A stretch of DNA of 64,000 nt, taken from NCBI GenBank assembly GCA_047495785.1, contig JBLDXI010000009.1, positions 4,092,001-4,156,000 of the forward strand, given 5' to 3'. Within the stretch, counting starts at the first letter, position 1; each line of letters starts with the position of its first letter. The stretch is from Lepidodermella squamata. Lineage: Eukaryota > Gastrotricha. The translations under genes were made by a program, and so were the position numbers. A model generated the notes under the pieces. The model worked only from the letters and a program-made list of their open reading frames with translations, was not told where the DNA came from and ran no database searches. Positions 36,608 to 47,117 of this stretch are shown in pieces.

Positions 36608-39600
36608 TTGCAGATTCAACTACAAAACATTACTTAATGGAGCAGCTTCGATCGAACTATTGTCAGTTAATCTGATTAAGTATTACTAGTTACTCTCAAG
36701 GAGGAAACCCGTAAGAACAAGTCGATAAGCATGCCGTTGTCATAGACGCCTCATTTATTGATTTATTAGAAAAATAGTTTATATTTAATAACAAATGATT
36801 TAATAATTATACTAAATTTTGATGTCAAAAACTATTTTGGCGCTATATTTTCAAATTTATTTTCGCGAACTTGGAATTTTTCTGCAATGTCTATGCGCCA
36901 CCTGTTTGAAGAGTCACCTGATTGCGGTCTTTGCTTCCCTGCTGCGATTTGCCCGCGCTTGCGATTGCGAAAAAATCGACAGGACAACATAGCACGGTTA
37001 ACTGCCGACGACGTGGTACCCGTCAGGTCTTCGACTTCACGAGGGTTCACGACGGCAACAGACTGGCGCGCTTGCTCGACTTCGACGAGAATACAATGTG
37101 TTTTATACAATGTGTTTTATTGCTGTTAACCCAGTTGAATTAATTATTGACTTGCTAGTAGTAAATCAGTAATCATCTCAGTTCAGAGAAGACTATATTA
37201 TACAGCATGGGATGCAAAGAGACTAGCTACTAACATGCGCCCAGGCAGAGGAGGCGGATGGCGAAGCCCCGTGCTCCTAAAATACCTACTTCTCCACCTG
37301 GGCAATGTCTGGAAATGGCTAACACCCAGACAGCTGCTCGCTACCGCGCCTTCTGAAGCACTAAGGGCACCGGGCGGGGTGGCCTCTGAAGTACACGCTC
37401 CCGGCGCCTGCCCTATAGACTTCACAGGGAACGGGCTAAGTCCCCATTTATATGCCTACATAACTCTAGTTCTGTCTTTCCCCCCTCAGTTGGGCTCGCA
37501 CACCCGGTCACAGCTAACTTTGGAAACTATATTATTAATTGCCCATGTATAGCCTGGGAAAAGAGCGCCTGGGCTTCGCATTCCATACCATTCATCCATC
37601 CATCAGCCCGTCATTGAAGATATCAAAGTTTTGAACATCAAGTTGTTGTGAATGCATCAAATTCTCCTGATTTGGTAAACTTTATTGATGCTCCGATTAT
37701 TCTAGCTGTCTCGACTTTATTAAATCATTGAAACCTATTTGTTATGATGTAAAAATATACTTCTTCCAATGCAGCATCATCAACTTTCTTCGTTAATCGT
37801 GTATGCATGTCCTTATTGTGTATCCTAGGCGTGACAGTTTGATTTGGAATCACAAGTGAATCCTTCTTATTTTGAGGCCGGGGTTAGCTGATTGTTTGCA
37901 AGTCGATGCTATATCTGGAAAATGAATATTTCAGGATGATTAGTTGGACGTAGTCTAGCCGTCTGCCTTGTTCTTGAACTTGTGAAAACTGGAAACACGT
38001 TTTAGAATTTTTAATGTTGGAAGAATTTTCATCAGTTGCCGTTGATAATTGCTTACTATTTTCACGCTATTTTAATAGCATGAACAGGCACGTTCCGCTT
38101 TTTTTGAAAACTTCCTAATTAGGCGCCATGCGGCAAAAAACTTGTTCATTAATTCCCAAAGCTAATTTTAGCTAAGTCTCGTCCTAGTTGGATAGCACAT
38201 GTTTTTTTTGCTAGCTATTCCTCATTTTCGAGTTACAGTAAGCAAATCTTCGTCTGAAAGCCAAAAGCGGTTATTCAATTTGCTTAACGCTTTCCATCAC
38301 GCTCATCTTATTACATATAACAAGCAAACAGAACATGACATATCGCGAAACAATCGAATGATACGCTTGGTTTATTACGGTAACAAATGTATATCCGCCA
38401 ACATTTTTTTCAAGCTAGTATGTGGTCAGTAAAAACGCAACCGCGCCCAGTACAATGTTTTTTCCGGTTATAACTATCGGCTTTATTAGTTTTGAACGCG
38501 CACACTCCGAATAAATTTTTCTCGTCAAATTTTAGCGATAAAATTCCAAATAGAGACATATTGTGGCCTGTTTACGAACACTGACCACACTCTAGTCGCT
38601 CGTAATCACATTATGAATGGATTTCACATGGAATAATCGATGAGAGGTTCTGATCATTGCTGATTGCTGACTGCCGATTACCATCAGTGATAAAAATATT
38701 ATAGATTTCTAATTTCTAGGCCATCCTTTCGCTGTATGTAGCACAATCCGTTTTATTATCCACGGTATTTAATTCGTTTATAATTCCTGATGTGAAATGG
38801 CGGAATATTGCGAGCCAGGTATTGTTTACCAATGCTATTTCCGGGCTACTCAAACCGCTGCCTAGAATCACCCATCACCCTTGCATTAAGAGAACAACCC
38901 CTTGGCGATCAATGACAAAACGTAGTTTCTAAATTGCGGATTTCCTGTGTTAAAAATGCGCATTCTCTTGAGCGGAAATCGCTGTTATAGCCCTAATGAT
39001 CGACCCGTTTTGCGCGCGCCCCTAATATTTCTAATTAAATACTCGTCCTTCATTTCTTCTCACTGTTATCTTCGCATTATCACGGCAGTTCATCGCTATT
39101 AAATTCTCATTAGACAATCACGTTATAAATGACTTGTTGTTTACTGCTTGAAAGCAGCTTGGCTCATCAATAAATCCGCTGACTTCAAACCAGCCCGTCA
39201 CTTTTATTCAACAATCAAATTAGTTGTTGTGAAAAAATCACGCTTCATAAATCTGATAGTCCAATTTTGCGCCTCATTTGATCTGGCTCATTCAATGACA
39301 GTAATTTCGCATTTTCTTCCATCAAATATAAATAAATAAGTAATGATGAAAAGCTCGGCTTGCGATTGAGTGGGCGATACCTGACCGTGTTTACCAATAT
39401 ACAGATCGACCACTTTTGAGCAAATAATATGTCACATAGCCGGCCATTTCGGCCCGAAAACATCGATTCGTCGATAACAATATTTACATGCATCTCTCTC
39501 GCTCCCTTTTTCTTGTCTAGTGTAATTGATTTTTGTCGTATGTGTATAGGGCTATCGATAACAAACTTTCGCGATCGCCGCTGGGCGCTGGCTGAATTTC

Positions 39601-39659
39601 TATCGCCATTATTTTTGAATAGGTGCTTCTATAACATCAAAATAATGCCCTGAAAAGAA
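36608..39659. other. Intergenic region between dynein and the nicotinic alpha gene
   Basis: The two genes are transcribed away from each other, so both promoters should lie here. Open frames at 36.8-37.1 kb and 37.2-37.55 kb have no recognisable domain or splice partner. Apart from the GC-rich block listed separately, it is AT-rich and I see no gene. Confidence 0.5.
37198..37620. repeat. GC-rich block, possible mobile-element fragment
   Basis: About 420 bases clearly richer in G/C than the AT-rich flanks, ending in a CATCCATCCATC run like the short tandem tails of some LINE or SINE insertions. Both strands have open frames, but neither resembles a known protein. Its nature is unproven. Confidence 0.3.
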
Positions 39660-42600
39660 ATGTTAGCCATTTTACTGCTGTTCAACCTGGTCAAAGCAGA
39701 TCCGTCCGTTCTCCACGCCCGTGAGTTTAATAATCCGGGCTTTGATTTATCGAATTTCTCAACACTGCGGGCTGTTCAATCGCAATGGGGCCAAACCGAC
39801 ATGCCTTCCCTTGCGAATCGGCTATATTACAAATTATTCGTTGTTTCTAACTACAATCCACATTTAAGGCCGAGGGGTCGTTATAATAAGCGAGTTTTAG
39901 AGGTAAAACTCGGCCTAAAATTGACTCAACTTCTCGATGTTGTAAGTTTAATTTCTAGCGATTTTTCTCGAATTTTTATTCAATTTTTGTTCAAGGATGA
40001 GAAAAATCAAATAATGACAACAAACGTATGGCTACGTCAGGAATGGTTTGACGAACAGCTACAATGGGACCCGACAGAATTTGGTGGCATTAAGGAGCTA
40101 TTTATCCCGCCGGAAAAATTATGGCTACCTGATATTGTGTTGTACAACAACGCGGATGGAAATTACCAAGTGACTTTGATGACTAAAGTCGCGTTGGCCT
40201 ATACTGGGCAAATCGTGTGGGAACCGCCCGTTATCTACAAAAGCAGCTGCCCTATTGATGTCGAGTATTTTCCATACGATCAGCAACATTGCCACATGAA
40301 ATTCGGAACGTGGACTTATGACGGTAAATTTTCTCGAAAATCCAAAATTTTTCAGAATAAATTTTCGTTGAACCAAATTTCCAAACTGGTTAACAGTCTC
40401 AATTCCGAATAATTTTGTTAAATTAGGATTAAGCTCTCAAAATTATGGACAGTCCTTGTAAAGAAAATTGCGTAGAATTTATTTGACATTTATTTGGTTT
40501 TTCTAATAATTAAACTTGAAATGTCCAAAAGTTGAAATAAAAGCTCTTACGAGCAAATTGAATATCCGAAATTTGGTTCCATTGAAAGTAGGACCCGTCG
40601 CTATTTTTATTTTTATTTTATTTTTTTATTTTTTATTTTTTAAATTCTGATCTATTTGTTTAGGTTTGGAGGTTGATTTGAGGCATACACAAGACCCTGG
40701 GAACGACACAGCCATTAAATACGTTGAAGACGCGATTGATATTTCGAGTTATTACGAATCCGTAGAATGGGACTTGTTAGCTGTCCCAGCCGAGCGTCAT
40801 TTAATCAAATACGAATGCTGCGAAGGTATGAATTATTTTTCCAAAAAATGAGAAAAAACTCAAATTTCGTTCTTTTTCAGAACCTTATATTGATATAACT
40901 TACAATATCACGATTCGTCGTAAAACTCTGTTTTATACGATAAATTTGATCGTTCCATGTGTTGCGATCTCATTTTTGACCGTTTTGGTCTTCTATCTGC
41001 CCTCGGACAGTAATGAAAAAGTAAAATATCTCAAAATTGCAGTTGCATTTTTTGAGTTTTTCAATTTTTTCTATAGGTTACTCTCTGCGTGTCGATTTTG
41101 CTCTCGTTGACTGTGTTCTTTTTGCTGCTCGCCGAAACCGTTCCGCCGACGTCACTCGTCGTGCCGCTAATCGGGAAATATTTGCTTTTCACAATGTTCC
41201 TCGTCACGCTTTCAATCGTGCTAACCATTATTGTGCTCAATGTTCACTTTCGATCGCCTGAACTCTACAAAATGTCGCCGTGGGTGCAAATCGTCTTCAC
41301 GGTCATGCTGCCAAAGTGAGCTCTTAATTCTTATACTTGTTACCTAGAATAGCATTATTTTATTTTCTATCAAAAATGGACGGGTCGCAATTATGCAAAT
41401 TGAAAAAGGGTCTTGAAGTGAGTGTCTCCCGACTCTGCTTATTTATCTTCTAACAAGCGAACAGGAACGTTTGAAATATCAATTCAGGTATCAATTTATA
41501 AATGAGTAATTGCAATGTCCACATTCCAAAAAATCTGAAAACTTAAGTGCCTGAAATTCGCGAGTCCGAGAAGAAAACATTGATTGAAATCATTTACATC
41601 AAATTTTCGATAAACGCTCCCATCGGAAACTTAGGGGAACCACAAAATCACTCTTGGTTGTAGTTGAAATTGTTGAAGCTTGCGATTGGGGAGATTTTCC
41701 AACATTTAGCATTTTGTTTCTTGAAATATCTAAAATAAAACATTTGAGAATGCAATGCTCGCCAGCGCTAACCGAACCTAGGAAATTCACCAAGTCACTC
41801 GTTCTGCCGCCCACCCCGCGAAATGAGAAATATTGATGCTTCCTTTCATCATGCGACCGCTTCGTCCTCGTAACATGCTAACATGAACCAAAGGAAATGT
41901 AATGATGCGGCACTCACTGCAAACTTTATTGATTAACGATTGGATGTTAAAGATATTAAGCAACGGATATTATAATTGATTGAAGCTTTAAATTGATGAT
42001 TCTGCCCATCTCTGGCATCTCACGCGACTCATCCGCCTCAGCTCATATTTGTCGATTGCAAGAACTACTAGGCTTTCAGGCATTTACACGACCTCATCCC
42101 CATCCAGCTGACGCAACTATAATTATAGCCACTTGGACAAAGCTGAATGCCGCGCGCCTGTTCCTGTGGCAGTTCTCGGTTGCTTGGCTGCGCTTCTGCT
42201 TGGCCGCTTTGAGCTCCGGCATTGCTGAAAATGGCTGATGAAACCTGAGCAAAATAACAGTAGAACAACATGATATTCATATATGAGCGAATAAACCTAC
42301 CAGAAGAGCTAGGATAGCTGCAAATTTAAGCATTTTCCCGTGGAGAAAAACTTGAAAATTATAGGAAGAAAACTTTAAAACGAAAAGATAGCGAATGATG
42401 TGAGATGCGCTGCTCATCTCGAAAAGATGTTCGTACTGCTGGGCAAACAAGATCGAACGCCAAACTTGAGGTGAATTCACGGACCGCTGAATGTCCCATC
42501 TTTCATGCTTCTACGCCATACTGCCATGATGATGTGAGATGCGCTACCCGTCTCGGAAAAATGTTCCTACTGCTGGGCAAATACGATTAAATGCCTAAAC

Positions 42601-44523
42601 TTGAGTTGAATTCACGGAGCACCGAATGACCCATTCTTCATGCTTCTACGCCATACTGCCGTTACTGGCACCACGTGATGAGTATTCAGCTAGCTACCTA
42701 AGAATAATTAATAGGAAGAAAATGATGAAATAAAGATGATGCTATGTTATGATGATGATGATAAATACTCATATGAAATGCTCAATTACTTCGCCTTTAC
42801 GAGTAAGCTGCACCTCAGTAGGGTTTTACCTCGTAGCTTAGAATTCAGCTTAGAATGTACCAAAACCGTTATTTGATAAGTACAGTGAAAGTTGTCTAAA
42901 CCGGGCTAAGGTCGTGCCAGGCAAAATCGTCCGGTTTAGAGAAAGTCCGAATTATTTTAAACACCGGACCGGCACGAAATACAGTGAAAGCCCGAATTTG
43001 CGCCCTCGGATTTTCCGCCAATTCGGATTTTACGCCAGGTTTTCGCGTGCCCCCCCCCCCCCCCCGGCGAAGGCAATGTAAAAGATGCTAAAGTACATCC
43101 GATTTCAAGCCACCGGATTTTACGCCAGGTTTTTTCGCGCAGCCATAGTAAGCCAAAACACATCCGATCTTACGCCAAACTCGGATTTTTGCCAAATCGT
43201 GCCAAAATTTGTATTTACGTATATAACGATATATCAGTTTCACAAGTTTATGAGTAAATATGCATGGCAAAGCACCTTAATTTTGCTAGTAAATTCATGA
43301 AACGAAGTGAGCAGCAATGCCCGCTCATGGCATAACAACTCCTCGGCAGTTTGGAATGCCCGAAAACAAATTAGATATTCAAAAGCAGCGCAAAAAGTTG
43401 GGGTGTATAGCCAATTAGCGCGCAGTTACATTCCAAAATGAAGAAGAAATAGATGCGCTAAGTTGCTTTCAAGTTTCAAGTGCGTTAAACCAAGGCGCGC
43501 GTAACATCAGCAGCGCTCGCGATTTGACGCGCCCCCATGTGGGTAACTGCTCTTTTGTTGTAGTCACCCGTGAACCGCGCGCACACTTATTATTTTTGCT
43601 TATCAATTGTGTTCACAATTGGAAGTTTTAATTTTTTTTCAAAATGTTGAGGCTACCCTTGTCGGGCGGTGCTGGCACTCTCTTCAAAATTATATGAAAA
43701 ATTGGCCTTTTATTGCATAAACCGGACTTCGAGCCCCAAATCCGTCCAGTTTATACCACCAGTCCGGTTTAGACAACAAAATTATAAAGAAAAGTCCACA
43801 CTTTCGGATGGGGCCACCCGAAATCGTCCGGTTTGAACAACTTCCACTGTGCTTTTTTTGATTATATTATTGCTTCGTATGCCACAGAGTTCTGCTAGTT
43901 TCCCGTCCAAGCGTGAAACACGACGAAGAAAGCGAGGACGAACTCGACTATGACCTCGAAAAGCTGACATCCGCCCTGAAACCTGTTCTCAACAACTTCA
44001 CGCCGATTTCCCAAACTCGCAGCAAAACTTCGCACAACTTCGACGCGAGTCACATTGTCGATCGCGGGCCGATTCGGGGTGCGAGGCGCAGCAAGTCTGA
44101 AATGGCGTCGCTGTGGTCGAGCCGGCGAACGGCGAGCCACGAAACGAACGATCTCGGCCATTTCGAGGGGACGTTTTTCAACGAATCTGGCGTTGAATCC
44201 TGCGTCTACGGCGAGTTTTACAACCAGTTTCCAGAAATTCGGCAGGCTGTCGCTGACATCGAAGATATTGCAGATCGGTTCAAGAGCATGAGACATCACA
44301 CAAGGGTAAGTTAGATTCGTTAGAACTTGAATTTCATTATTTTTGTGTTTCGAAGCTGAAAGAGGAGTGGAAGTATGTGGCGATGGTGCTAGATCGGCTT
44401 CTACTTTACATTTTCTCGATATCTTGTCTTCTCGGGTTTTTCGGCATCATTCTGCAGGCGCCAACAATTTACGACAGCCAAACTAGTGATTTGATCAGCA
44501 AATTCCGACATGAATTCACTTGA
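39660..44523 (+). CDS. Nicotinic acetylcholine receptor alpha-type subunit, conventional cation channel
   Basis: Seven exons (39660-39941, 39996-40323, 40664-40825, 40881-41020, 41077-41315, 43888-44305, 44356-44523) join in frame to 578 residues. A signal peptide ([13 protein letters not shown]) precedes the ligand-binding domain ([31 protein letters not shown]). The Cys-loop [15 protein letters not shown] is canonical, and the vicinal cysteines in [14 protein letters not shown] mark an alpha subunit. TM2 opens with SDSNEKVTLCVS, keeping the Glu of the cation filter. The large TM3-TM4 loop is acidic then Ser/Arg-rich, and TM4 is [18 protein letters not shown]. It should assemble into acetylcholine-gated cation channels. 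Intron 5 is 2.57 kb against 54-340 bases for the others and hosts an antisense peptide gene and a transposon. Poly(A) signal at 44715. Confidence 0.95.
41925..41930 (-). promoter_or_regulatory. Poly(A) signal of secreted peptide gene 1
   Basis: AATAAA on the minus strand about 138 bases after the stop. The same signal is kept at the matching place in copy 2. Confidence 0.5.
42068..42333 (-). CDS. Small secreted four-cysteine peptide 1
   Basis: Two exons (42333-42301 and 42244-42068) flank a 56-base GTAGGT...TTGCTCAG intron and encode 69 residues. The hydrophobic signal ([17 protein letters not shown]) probably ends near SNAGA/QS. A Gln/Glu/Ala/Pro pro-region follows ([16 protein letters not shown]), then a C-terminal cysteine core: C-x7-C-x8-C-x-C ending in LKA. 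The likely product is a processed extracellular peptide stabilised by two disulphides. I do not recognise the family; antimicrobial, signalling or venom-like roles are all possible and none is shown. It lies antisense within an intron of the nicotinic alpha gene. A full paralogue is at 45.3 kb and an orphan first exon at 47.1 kb. Confidence 0.72.
42397..42665. repeat. 134-bp tandem duplication upstream of peptide gene 1
   Basis: Two direct units (42397-42530 and 42531-42665) both begin GATGTGAGATGCGCT and end CTACGCCATACTGCC, with scattered mismatches. Single units occur at the equivalent places near 45675 and 47175. They sit just 5' of the peptide gene, in its probable promoter. Confidence 0.75.
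42883..43849. mobile_element. pogo/Tigger-like non-autonomous element (967 bp)
   Basis: The ends form terminal inverted repeats: the left starts CAGTGAAAGTTGTCTAAACC and the right, read inward, starts CAGTGGAAGTTGTTCAAACC (about 20 of 23 bases match). A TA precedes the left end; the right flank is TG, probably a decayed TA target duplication. CAGT-starting ends with TA target sites are typical of pogo-type Tc1/mariner elements. I see no transposase. Inside are a poly-C run (near 43050) and a direct repeat about 93 bases apart around GGATTTTACGCCAGG. Confidence 0.6.
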
Positions 44524-44714
44524 TGAACGAATTCTTAGCTATAAAATGTTGGCAAGTTATTACGACTTGTGTTATTTTTTTGCTGTGCCTTTTCTTCATG
44601 CTTTATTTACAATTTATACAACAACACGTTTTCACTCGATCTGTACTGCGATTTGACTGAACGAAGGAAGATCTCTTTAAAATGTTACCTATGCCGTTTC
44701 TGCTATCTTCACTC

Positions 44715-44720
44715 AATAAA
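44715..44720 (+). promoter_or_regulatory. Poly(A) signal of the nicotinic alpha gene
   Basis: AATAAA about 190 bases after the stop codon, with no closer match. Confidence 0.5.
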
Positions 44721-44814
44721 ACTGTTTACATCGAATCGGGAATGTTTTCCGCAGTGTATGCTTCGGTCTTGAGAGGCCTTGCTGAAATTCTTCCAGGGCA
44801 ACTTCACAATACTA

Positions 44815-44886
44815 GGCACGGTGGCTCAATTGGGGCGTTGCGTATCTAAGGGATATCGCTCGGGACTGGGTTCGAGTTCTAGTGCC
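44815..44886 (+). mobile_element. tRNA-like head of a probable SINE
   Basis: Exactly 72 bases with an A-box match (TGGCTCAATTGG) and a B-box match (GGGTTCGAGTTC). The first five bases (GGCAC) can pair with the last five (GTGCC). The anticodon arm does not fold well, so a working tRNA is unlikely. Pol III-type sequence continuing into an unrelated tail (to about 45030) is typical of tRNA-derived SINEs. Copy number cannot be judged from one window. Confidence 0.55.
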
Positions 44887-45209
44887 GGAACCAAGATCGA
44901 GTCCTTTCTTGGCCCCGCGGTTGTTTTACCAATCCACCGATTTGCAAAGGAAAAAATTGGGAGGCTGGGAGTGTCAGCTAGATTGCAACGGTCGATTCAC
45001 GTTACTACTTCTTCACCTTCACAAATTCAGTCGTGCGCCAAAACTGAGTTCAACAAAAGCTGTATGCTGTGTCTATTTTAGGCGAGTCGTTAGGCGATGT
45101 CGGCCACCCCGCTAAATGAGAAAAATTTCCCGTCCATCCTACAACCGCTTCTTAACTGCTTGCTAGCGTCAACCAAAGGAAATGTTGTGATGCATCACTC
45201 ACAGCAAAC

Positions 45210-45215
45210 TTTATT
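45210..45215 (-). promoter_or_regulatory. Poly(A) signal of secreted peptide gene 2
   Basis: Minus-strand AATAAA about 126 bases after the stop, at the position conserved with copy 1. Confidence 0.5.
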
Positions 45216-45340
45216 ATGGACGTTAAAGATATTAAGCAACTGATGATATAATTTATTGAAGCTTTTAATTGATGATTCCGCCTATCTCTGGCATCTCACG
45301 TGACTCATCCGCCTCTGCAGGCATTTGACGATTGCAGCTA

Positions 45341-45612
45341 TCAGGCTTTCACGCACGTACATGTTGTGACACCACCTGTTGTGACGCAACTGCTCTTATA
45401 GACGGGATATCTGCAGTCTGCACGAGCGGGGCCGCGCGCCTGTGCCTGTGGCAGTTCTCGGTTGCTTGGCTGGGCTTCTGCTGCTCGGTCAGCGGCAACA
45501 TTGCTGAAAATGGCTGATGAAACCTGAGCAAAATAACAGTAGACCAACATGATATTCATACATGAGCGAATAAACCTACCAGAAGAGCTAGGATAGCTGC
45601 AAATTTAAGCAT
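45341..45612 (-). CDS. Small secreted four-cysteine peptide 2
   Basis: Exons 45612-45580 and 45523-45341 give 71 residues around a 56-base intron that differs from its paralogue's at only about two positions. Residues 1-18 are identical to peptide 1, and the pro-region ([16 protein letters not shown]) differs at one residue. The mature part is then almost entirely different: C-x8-C-x8-C-x-C with basic and Thr-rich loops (VTTGGVTT). Only the cysteines and the final K-A are kept. No premature stop or frameshift is present, so both copies look functional. Its receptor or target is unknown. Conserved leader with divergent mature region is the pattern of diversifying secreted effectors, as in many defence and venom peptides. 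Confidence 0.72.
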
Positions 45613-46692
45613 TTTCATGTGGAGAAAAATTGAAAATTATAGGAAGAAAACTTTAAAACGAAAAGATAACGAATGATGTGAGATGCGCTGCTCATCTCGA
45701 AGAAATGTTCGTACTGCTGGGCAAACAAGATCGAGCGCCAAGTTTGAGGTGAATTCACGGACCGCTGAATTACCCATTATTCATGCTTATGCGCCATACT
45801 GCCGTTACTGGCACCACCACGTGATGAGTATTTAGCTAGCCCCTCGATTTCGCAATTTTTTATATTCACCCTAGTCGAACCCACTAAATGAGTGAAACAA
45901 TTTGATGATACCTAAAATGATGAAGAGGAAGAAAATGGTGAAATAAAAATAATGCATTGCTAGATTGCTATGCTGATAATGATGATAAATACTCGTATGA
46001 AACGCTGCAACTCAGTATGGTTTTACCTCGTCCCCATTCAGCTTAGTTCTTTCACGGCGGATAGGACGATTTCGGAATTTCTACTTTGAAAATTCGCAGA
46101 AAATTGAATTTGATGAATTCTTGATCGCCCTTTTAATGAATATTGATTTTCGATGTTGGCTACAAGGTTCTGAGTTCTGAGACGAGGGCACCGTTATCTT
46201 GCATGTTAGCAATTTGGAAATTGAAAATAGTCAACTTGAGATTGAAATTTTCTTTTTTTCAACTTGAAATGTAATAGGTTTCTCATATCACCTATCTGAT
46301 CTTTTTTGATCCAACAAATCCGTGTCCGGCATAGTCTCATTGACCTCGTGTCAAATTTTCGAGCTGGAAATTTTGAAGTGACAATGCTATTGAAATTCAA
46401 TCAAACCGGCGGAATTCTTTCTATCCGCCCAGACTTTACAGGCGGAGTGCGTGATTTTTGTTCTGAAAAAACTGTCGCGAACAAAACTGGAAAAGTTAAA
46501 TTCAGATCTGAATGCTGAGCCTCTAAACTTTCGTAAACTAATTTTTTTCGGTTATATAAGTGGGTAAAAATCTTAGGAACATACAAGGGAGTAATTTAGA
46601 ATCTGATATTCCAAAACTGAAGGCACCTGACACAAAACTAGGGTGCTCGAAAAATCGCCTGAAATCAGCTGGGCGGATTAAACGGAAGAAAC

Positions 46693-47043
46693 CTTTTTTC
46701 CGCAGCAGATTTTTTTATTTTTTTTGTATAGCATATTTAATTTGGCTCTGAATCTCACGATTAAAGTTTATTTCGATAGCTGAGGATTAGGACTGTCTAA
46801 CAAGCTCGAAGTCCTTGATTTAGTATGCACCAACTTGGAGATACGCTGGTATGATTATGACGTCATCTTTCTTTTTTTCTCAAAAATCAAGCTATTGTTG
46901 AAACGTGAAAACGAATCGTTCGGCAGAATTTGGGCCTAAAGGTGCCCCTCGAATGCCGCTATCAACTGGAACAATTATTATTGTACTATATATCATGGCC
47001 TGGCTTGTATAATTGAATAAAAAAAATCTGCTGCGGAAAAAAG
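46693..47043. mobile_element. Small TIR element (about 350 bp)
   Basis: The ends carry inverted repeats of about 25 bases around TTTTTTCCGCAGCAGATTTT (left) and its complement (right, 47017-47043). A partial direct copy of the right end (AAAATCTGCTG) follows at once. No coding capacity; no clear target duplication was identified. A MITE is likely. Confidence 0.45.
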
Positions 47044-47084
47044 TAAAATCTGCTGCTGAAAAAAGAGCTATCCATTAAACATAC

Positions 47085-47117
47085 CAGAAGAGCTAGGATA
47101 ACTGCAAATTTAAGCAT
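47085..47117 (-). pseudogene. Orphan signal-peptide exon of the secreted peptide family
   Basis: 33 bases encode MLKFAVILALL, differing from the other copies at one residue, followed by an intact GTATGT donor. No acceptor or cysteine-bearing exon follows on this strand; a TIR element ends about 40 bases away. The upstream flank (to about 47310) still matches the other copies. It is probably a truncated third copy. Confidence 0.6.

Larger units (their letters stand above)
41811..42853. repeat. Segmental duplication, copy A (holds peptide gene 1)
   Basis: About 1 kb matching 45104-46046 in the same orientation, from CCACCCCGC...AAATGAGAAA to ATTCAGCTTAG. By eye identity is about 80-90%, highest over the peptide gene's first exon and intron. 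It differs from copy B by an extra tandem repeat unit upstream of the gene. Confidence 0.75.
41316..43887 (+). other. Expanded intron 5 of the nicotinic alpha gene
   Basis: The join [10 protein letters not shown] restores the usual start of the intracellular loop. The intron carries the duplicated segment with a complete minus-strand peptide gene, its tandemly repeated upstream region and a pogo-like element of about 1 kb. Together these explain most of its length. Confidence 0.85.
45104..46046. repeat. Segmental duplication, copy B (holds peptide gene 2)
   Basis: The counterpart of 41811-42853. A stretch near 45842-45900 has no match in copy A, and copy A's second 134-bp unit is absent here. 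Confidence 0.75.

Noticed and set aside
36832-37143. Open frames of 73-92 codons on both strands near 37 kb
   Set aside because: No recognisable domain, and neither strand offers matching exons. Left as unassigned intergenic DNA.
44815-44886. Calling the 72-base A-box/B-box unit a functional tRNA
   Set aside because: The anticodon stem cannot form a standard 5-bp stem with a 7-base loop, so a SINE head is more likely.
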